Assembly (NCBI GenBank): GCA_036558305.1
Contig: DATBFX010000499.1
Coordinates: forward strand, 1 to 25,182
Origin: DATBFX01 sp036558305
Lineage (GTDB): Bacteria > Chloroflexota > Chloroflexia > Thermomicrobiales > UBA6265
Reading direction: 5' to 3'
Length of the DNA stretch: 25,182 nucleotides
Shown piece after piece: positions 21,537-25,182 of this stretch. The translations under genes were made by a program, and so were the position numbers. Every line of letters starts with the position of its first letter. Position 1 is the first letter of the stretch. Below the pieces are notes generated by a model. That model made no database searches and was not told the DNA's origin. It saw only the letters and a list, made by a program, of their open reading frames with translations.

Positions 21537-22463
21537 TTACAAGCCGCGAGTCGTTCCCATCAGACCACGGACCATCATCTTCCGGGTGGCGAAGAAGAGG
21601 GCGATCACCGGCAGCACGTAGAGAACCCCCATCGCGGCGACGAGTTCGTAGCGGACTTCGGCATAGCCGCCCTGGTTGCGGTAGGTCTGGTAAAAGGCCA
21701 GCGGCACGGTCATGTACTTGTCGTCGTCGACCAGGATCAGGACCATCAGCACCTCGGCCCAGGCGTTGAGAAAGGCAAACCCGGCGACGACGCCGATACC
21801 GGGGCGCGCCACCGGCAAAAGGATCTCGATCCAGGCGCGCAACTTGGAACGCCCGTCGAGCCAGGCCGCCTCTTCCAGATAACGCGGCACGGCGTCGAAG
21901 AACCCCTTCATCAGCCAGATCAGGAACGGCATCTCCAGCGCGGCATGGACGAGGATCAGGCCAAGGTACGAGTTGCGCAGGTGGAGATCGCGGGCGAGTC
22001 CGTAGATCGGCACCATCGTCGCCGAGATCGGCATCGTCTGCAGAATCAGGATGGCGTAGACCAGGGCGGTCTTGGGTCCAAACGTCAGGCGGGAGAGCGA
22101 GTATCCCGCCAGCGAAACCGTGATCGTGGAGACGACCATCGTCGCCGACGCGACGAACAGGCTGTTGAGCAGGGGGCGGGCAAAATCGAGCTGGCGAAAG
22201 ATGAAGACGAAGTTGTCAAATGTCGGTGCCTCCGGCCAGCGGATGTAGGCCTTCGCCTTGCCGTCGAAGGCGGCCGTCAACAACCAGAGAAACGGCGCGC
22301 CGAAGAAGGCGATCGTGACGACGTACGCGATGTGGACGAGCACCCATTCGAGGCGGGAACCCTGCCGCCGGCGAGGCGTGGTCGCAACGGCCGTCGCCGC
22401 TTCGGTCCGTTCTGCGGTGGCGGCAACCACCGGCTCGACCGCGGTGGAGACGCGCGCGCTCAT
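21537..22463 (-). CDS. ABC transporter permease, MalG-like
   Basis: A 308-residue inner-membrane protein from ATG 22463, which overlaps the MalF-like gene's stop in an ATGA junction. A much longer in-frame extension to 23255 is only a shadow of that gene. The first 36 residues are a polar Ala/Thr/Arg-rich cytoplasmic tail. About six membrane helices follow, starting near residues 41-63, 100-122 and 133-156. The EAA loop that docks on the ATPase is YLEEAAWLDGRSKLRAW, ending with LPVARPG (195-222). The C-terminal TRKMMVRGLMGTTRG resembles the MalG end. It forms the pore with the MalF-like permease. Confidence 0.95.
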   Translation of the reverse strand: MSARVSTAVEPVVAATAERTEAATAVATTPRRRQGSRLEWVLVHIAYVVTIAFFGAPFLWLLTAAFDGKAKAYIRWPEAPTFDNFVFIFRQLDFARPLLNSLFVASATMVVSTITVSLAGYSLSRLTFGPKTALVYAILILQTMPISATMVPIYGLARDLHLRNSYLGLILVHAALEMPFLIWLMKGFFDAVPRYLEEAAWLDGRSKLRAWIEILLPVARPGIGVVAGFAFLNAWAEVLMVLILVDDDKYMTVPLAFYQTYRNQGGYAEVRYELVAAMGVLYVLPVIALFFATRKMMVRGLMGTTRGL

Positions 22464-23404
22464 GCCTTCGGTCTCGCGACGCGGAGGTAGACGAGGGCGA
22501 ACATAAAATTGAGCCCCAGCATGACGACGGCGATCGTCGACCCGTAGCCGATCTGGTAGCTCTTGAACGCGGTGTGGTAGGCGTAGAGGGCGAGCACTTC
22601 GGTCTGGATACCGGGACCGCCGTTGGTCAGCGTCTGGATCAGGATGAACGTGCCAAAGGTCGAGATGGTGATCGAGAGGAGCGTCACCGTGGCGACGTGT
22701 CGGAGGTTCGGCAGGGTGTGGTCCCAGAAGCGTTGCCAGGCGCCGGCGCCGTCGACGCGGGCGGCCTCGTAGATCTGGGTCGGGATGGTGCGCAATCCGC
22801 CCAGGATGATCAGCATCACGAAGGCGGCGCCGCGCCAGATGTTGACGACGATGATCGAGAGCATGGGGGCGGTGCCGAACCAACTGACGGGGCCGAGCCC
22901 GAGGAGGGCGAGCCCCTTGTTGAGGGAGCCGTAGTAGTAGTCCATCATCGCCACCCAGAGGAACCCGGCGATCAGGGTGGGATTGACCCAGGCGAGGACG
23001 ACGGTGCCGTAGACGAGGGGGGTCATCCGGTAGCCGCGGTGCTCGCCATGGTCGATCAGCAAGGCAAGGGCGAGACCGACCAGGAACTGGCCGATCACGG
23101 CGGAGCCGATGACGAACACGAGCGAGTTCTTGAGGACCTGGGCAAAGTCGGGGTCGTCCAACAGACGGCGGTAATTGTCGAGCCCGATCGATCGCGGATG
23201 GCGGGCATCGATCCCCGTGAGGGCGCGATTGGTGAAACTGGCACGGATCGCCCAAACCGCGGGGCTGATGAAAAAGAGGGCAAGCAGAATCGCCGCCGGG
23301 GCAATGCCGGCGAGGTAGAACCGATTGCGGCGCCAGGCGCGGAGCCGGCGCTTCGACCGCGAGACGGGGAGGGCGAGACCGCCCTCCCCGGTACGGGCAA
23401 CCAC
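22460..23404 (-). CDS. ABC transporter permease, MalF-like
   Basis: A 314-residue inner-membrane protein. The GTG start shares one base with the TAG stop of the binding-protein gene (at 23404), and no separate ribosome-binding site is seen, so coupling is likely. A basic N-terminus (SKRRLRAWRRNRF) precedes the first membrane helix at about 29-52. Further helices lie near 93-117, 129-155 and beyond. The EAA loop is IYEAARVDGAGAWQRFWDHT then LPNL (211-234). The length agrees with CUT1-type MalF homologues that lack the large periplasmic loop of E. coli MalF. Confidence 0.95.
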   Translation of the reverse strand: MVARTGEGGLALPVSRSKRRLRAWRRNRFYLAGIAPAAILLALFFISPAVWAIRASFTNRALTGIDARHPRSIGLDNYRRLLDDPDFAQVLKNSLVFVIGSAVIGQFLVGLALALLIDHGEHRGYRMTPLVYGTVVLAWVNPTLIAGFLWVAMMDYYYGSLNKGLALLGLGPVSWFGTAPMLSIIVVNIWRGAAFVMLIILGGLRTIPTQIYEAARVDGAGAWQRFWDHTLPNLRHVATVTLLSITISTFGTFILIQTLTNGGPGIQTEVLALYAYHTAFKSYQIGYGSTIAVVMLGLNFMFALVYLRVARPKA

Positions 23405-24786
23405 TATTGGGTCACGACCAGATCGTCGCCCAGGGCGCGGGCGAGGTCATCGGCGTAGCGTTTGGCGGCGTCCTCCGGACTGGCGGAACCGGAGGCAACG
23501 TTGCCGGTCGCGGTCTGGATCGCGGTGATGACTTTGCTGTAGTTCGGATCGGGCGGGACGAAGCGCGCGCTCTTGAGCGATTCGGTCGAATCGACGAGGA
23601 ATTTCTGGGCCTTGAACTCCGGCACGTCCGCCGAGTCGGTCCTGGCGACCGGGTGCGGGTCGCCGATGTTCAACTGGGCCACGGTGTCCTTGTTGTTGAA
23701 GGCCTTGATGAACTCCCAGGCCAGGTCCTTGTTCTTGCTGGCGGCGTTGATGTACCAGCAAGTGCCGGGACCGCCGATCGTGAACGACGGACCCGCCGAT
23801 TCGGTCGGATGGAGCAGATACCCGACGTTGGCCTCCGTCCCCGCCTGGTCGGCGCTGTACCAGCCGCCGTAGACCCATCCGCCCTCGAAGAGCAGCGCGA
23901 GCCCGCCGTTGCCGAGTTTCTCGCGCATCGCCGTCCAGGGTTTGGTCGTGGTCAGGATCTCCTTCGGGACCAGTTCGTCGGTGAGATAGGCATCGGCGTA
24001 GTAGGCGAGGGTCTTCTGGATCGCCGTGCTGTTGCCGACCCACTTGCCATCCGCCGTGATCACGTCGCCGCCGTACGCCCAGACGAGGGGGACGAATGCG
24101 TGATCGGCCGTGCCGCTGCTGCCGGCCTGCCCGGCGTACAAGGCGTAGGGGATCGCCTTGCCGGCGGTCTTGACGGCTTTGGCGGCGTCGATGATGCCCT
24201 GGAGATTGGCCGGTTGCCAATCCGCCGAGAGCCCGGCTTCCTGGAGCCGATCCTTGCGGAAGTAGAGGAAACGGGTGTCGAGCCCGTACGGGATCGCCCA
24301 CAGGTGCCCCTTGTAGGTCACGCCGGAGCGAACCGAGTCGGGGTAATACTGGAAGTCCTCCCACTTGGCGGTGTAGTCGTCGAGCGGCGCGATATAGCCA
24401 GCCTCGGCCAACTCACCGATCGAGCTGCCGCCGATGTGGAAGACGTCCGGGGCATCGCCGGCGTCGAGCGCAAGCAACAGTTTCGTGTAGAAGTCGTCGT
24501 CGCCGACCTTTTGGAGGTCGACGTTGACCTTGGCACCCGGATTGGCGCTTTGCACGGCCTCGGCGGCCTTGTCGACGAACGGGGGTTTCTTGCCTAGTTC
24601 GTCCGGATAGGAGACCGTGATCTCGCCCGTCAGCCCCTGAAACCGACGCGCGGCGAGACGACCACCCGCGGTCGGCGCCGCGAGTGTCTCGCGGAGTCCG
24701 GCGGAGGCAACCAGCGCACCGGCGCCGACCGCGGCGGCACGACCGAGCAGCACGCGGCGATTGACGATCAGACTCGATTTAGTCAT
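23404..24786 (-). CDS. Extracellular solute-binding protein of a carbohydrate-type ABC importer
   Basis: A 460-residue binding protein with an ATG start and an upstream GAGGAG site. The N-terminus NRRVLLGRAAAVGAGALVAS (residues 9-28) looks like a Tat signal: twin Arg at 10-11, then a hydrophobic Ala/Gly/Val core ending near LAAP. No lipobox cysteine is present, so anchoring would be by an uncleaved signal or by the permease. The mature part has family-1 binding-protein features (LLLALDAGDAPDVFHIG, YKGHLWAIPYGLDTRFLYF, LALLFEGGWVYGGWY). Such proteins capture sugars or sugar derivatives such as glycerol-phosphate esters. It is the first and presumably most expressed gene of the operon. Confidence 0.94.
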   Translation of the reverse strand: MTKSSLIVNRRVLLGRAAAVGAGALVASAGLRETLAAPTAGGRLAARRFQGLTGEITVSYPDELGKKPPFVDKAAEAVQSANPGAKVNVDLQKVGDDDFYTKLLLALDAGDAPDVFHIGGSSIGELAEAGYIAPLDDYTAKWEDFQYYPDSVRSGVTYKGHLWAIPYGLDTRFLYFRKDRLQEAGLSADWQPANLQGIIDAAKAVKTAGKAIPYALYAGQAGSSGTADHAFVPLVWAYGGDVITADGKWVGNSTAIQKTLAYYADAYLTDELVPKEILTTTKPWTAMREKLGNGGLALLFEGGWVYGGWYSADQAGTEANVGYLLHPTESAGPSFTIGGPGTCWYINAASKNKDLAWEFIKAFNNKDTVAQLNIGDPHPVARTDSADVPEFKAQKFLVDSTESLKSARFVPPDPNYSKVITAIQTATGNVASGSASPEDAAKRYADDLARALGDDLVVTQ

Positions 24787-24843
24787 CCCTCGTTTGCTCC
24801 TCTCTGGCCGGAGCGTTTGCCATTGCGGCCGCTCCGAACGCTA

Positions 24844-24857
24844 CCGGTGATCACCGG
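24844..24857. promoter_or_regulatory. Perfect 14-base palindrome, candidate operator of the ABC operon
   Basis: CCGGTGATCACCGG is a perfect palindrome. It lies 12-26 bases downstream of the predicted -10 of the importer operon and about 57 bases before the binding-protein start, a typical place for a repressor site. No regulator gene is next to it in this window. Confidence 0.5.
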
Positions 24858-24869
24858 CGGGCGGAGCCT

Positions 24870-24897
24870 ATTCTATGCCGGTGGCCGGTCGCATTAA
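24870..24897 (-). promoter_or_regulatory. Predicted promoter of the ABC importer operon
   Basis: On the minus strand TAGAAT (24875-24870) matches five of six -10 bases. TTAATG (24897-24892) is a weak -35 at 16-base spacing. The rest of the gap 24787-25075 holds the palindrome at 24844, hairpins at 24996-25041 and no gene that I can support. Confidence 0.42.
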
Positions 24898-24995
24898 CGG
24901 ACCTTGACCGAATTGTTAAGTAGCGTCGAAGTCCTTCGCCGCCCGGCAAATACGTGGCGTCCGGGCGCGACCCTTGAGCGACTTGACGGCTTTCC

Positions 24996-25041
24996 AGCAC
25001 GGCACTTGAAGTGCCGTGCTCAGCCGCAATAAGTCGGCTGA
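24996..25041 (-). terminator. Two adjacent hairpins, probable terminator or repeat element
   Basis: Bases 24996-25020 form a perfect stem of 12 bases with a single central base (AGCACGGCACTT, G, AAGTGCCGTGCT). Bases 25020-25041 form a second stem (TCAGCCG, loop CAATAAGT, CGGCTGA). They lie 34 bases downstream of the stop of the right-edge gene, so they may end its transcript, although no U-run follows. The stem also looks like a dispersed palindromic repeat. Confidence 0.55.
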
Positions 25042-25075
25042 AGGGATGGTTCAAAGGAACATGACAGTGTGGGCG

Positions 25076-25182
25076 TCAGGCGGCCACCTCCTGCTCGACC
25101 GACCGCCGGGACCGGAATGGGATGAGCGTTCCCGCGGCCGCGGGCGGGGGATAGCCCAACGCCGTCAGCCAGTCGGTGGGAG
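25076..25182 (-). CDS. C-terminal fragment of a gene cut by the window edge
   Basis: An open frame enters from the right edge and ends at TGA 25078-25076, giving 34 residues that include TDWLTALGYPPPAAAGTLIP and end in RSVEQEVAA. The amino-acid use looks like real coding sequence. I do not recognise the family from this short piece. A hairpin pair lies downstream. Confidence 0.45.
   Translation of the reverse strand, partial: PTDWLTALGYPPPAAAGTLIPFRSRRSVEQEVAA

Noticed and set aside
24851..25054. Minus-strand frame of 67 codons upstream of the binding-protein gene
   Set aside because: It crosses the palindromic hairpins and the predicted promoter and has no ribosome-binding site or recognisable motif.

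Overview
The window is high-GC bacterial DNA packed with genes in short-spaced or overlapping operons. Three things suggest a Chloroflexota (Thermomicrobia-like) chromosome: an F420-type luciferase-like oxidoreductase, an XPB/DUF790 repair pair, and intergenic repeat families built on CCCTCTCCC/GGGAGAGGG, on GTAGGGGCGGACC, and on a C(A/G)AGGCGG octamer. This assignment is inference; no rRNA or other taxonomic marker is present. No tRNA, rRNA, CRISPR array or intact transposase was seen.

Layout, left to right. (1) 97-4019, minus: an operon of a DUF255 thioredoxin-fold/alpha-barrel protein, two tandem DUF488 proteins and a dual-OB-domain protein. (2) 4172-5044, plus: proC, divergent from operon 1. 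(3) 5192-8937, minus: a three-gene DNA repair operon (helix-hairpin-helix protein, XPB-type helicase, DUF790/Bax1-like protein). It is preceded by a perfect TTGACA-17-TATAAT promoter overlapped by a GAAC-N4-GTTC LexA-type box, so it is probably SOS-induced. (4) 9156-10903, plus: an LLM oxidoreductase, an EthD-like protein and a small two-helix membrane protein. (5) 10905-17355, minus: a compact gene block. It holds an N-terminally helical protein of unknown family, an ATPase-like protein without a Walker A motif, a BrxD-type (DUF2791) ATPase, a 194-residue unknown, an SNF2 helicase ending in a degenerate Mrr-like domain, and an XRE regulator. It has the look of a defence or DNA-surveillance system, but no PglX, PglZ, BrxC or BrxL is present. 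(6) 17483-19103, plus: a HigB/HigA-type toxin-antitoxin pair, with the toxin probably translated from a leaderless mRNA, and then a Nudix hydrolase. (7) 19094-24786, minus: a carbohydrate-type ABC importer operon (binding protein, two permeases, ATPase) ending in a PHP-type CehA/McbA-like metallohydrolase. A perfect palindrome lies just downstream of the predicted promoter. (8) 25076 to the right edge, minus: the C-terminus of an unidentified gene.

The most promising candidate for an undescribed system is the block at 11463-17355. It pairs a BrxD-type ATPase and an apparently inactive partner with an SNF2 motor carrying a nuclease-like domain that has lost its catalytic residues. It sits back to back with a toxin-antitoxin module. 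The second candidate is the SOS-boxed HhH/XPB/DUF790 operon, whose DUF790 protein also seems to have lost its nuclease residues. A recurring oddity is that intergenic repeats supply gene ends: one long inverted repeat provides the stop codons of both flanking genes, and an octamer repeat encodes the tail of the helicase.
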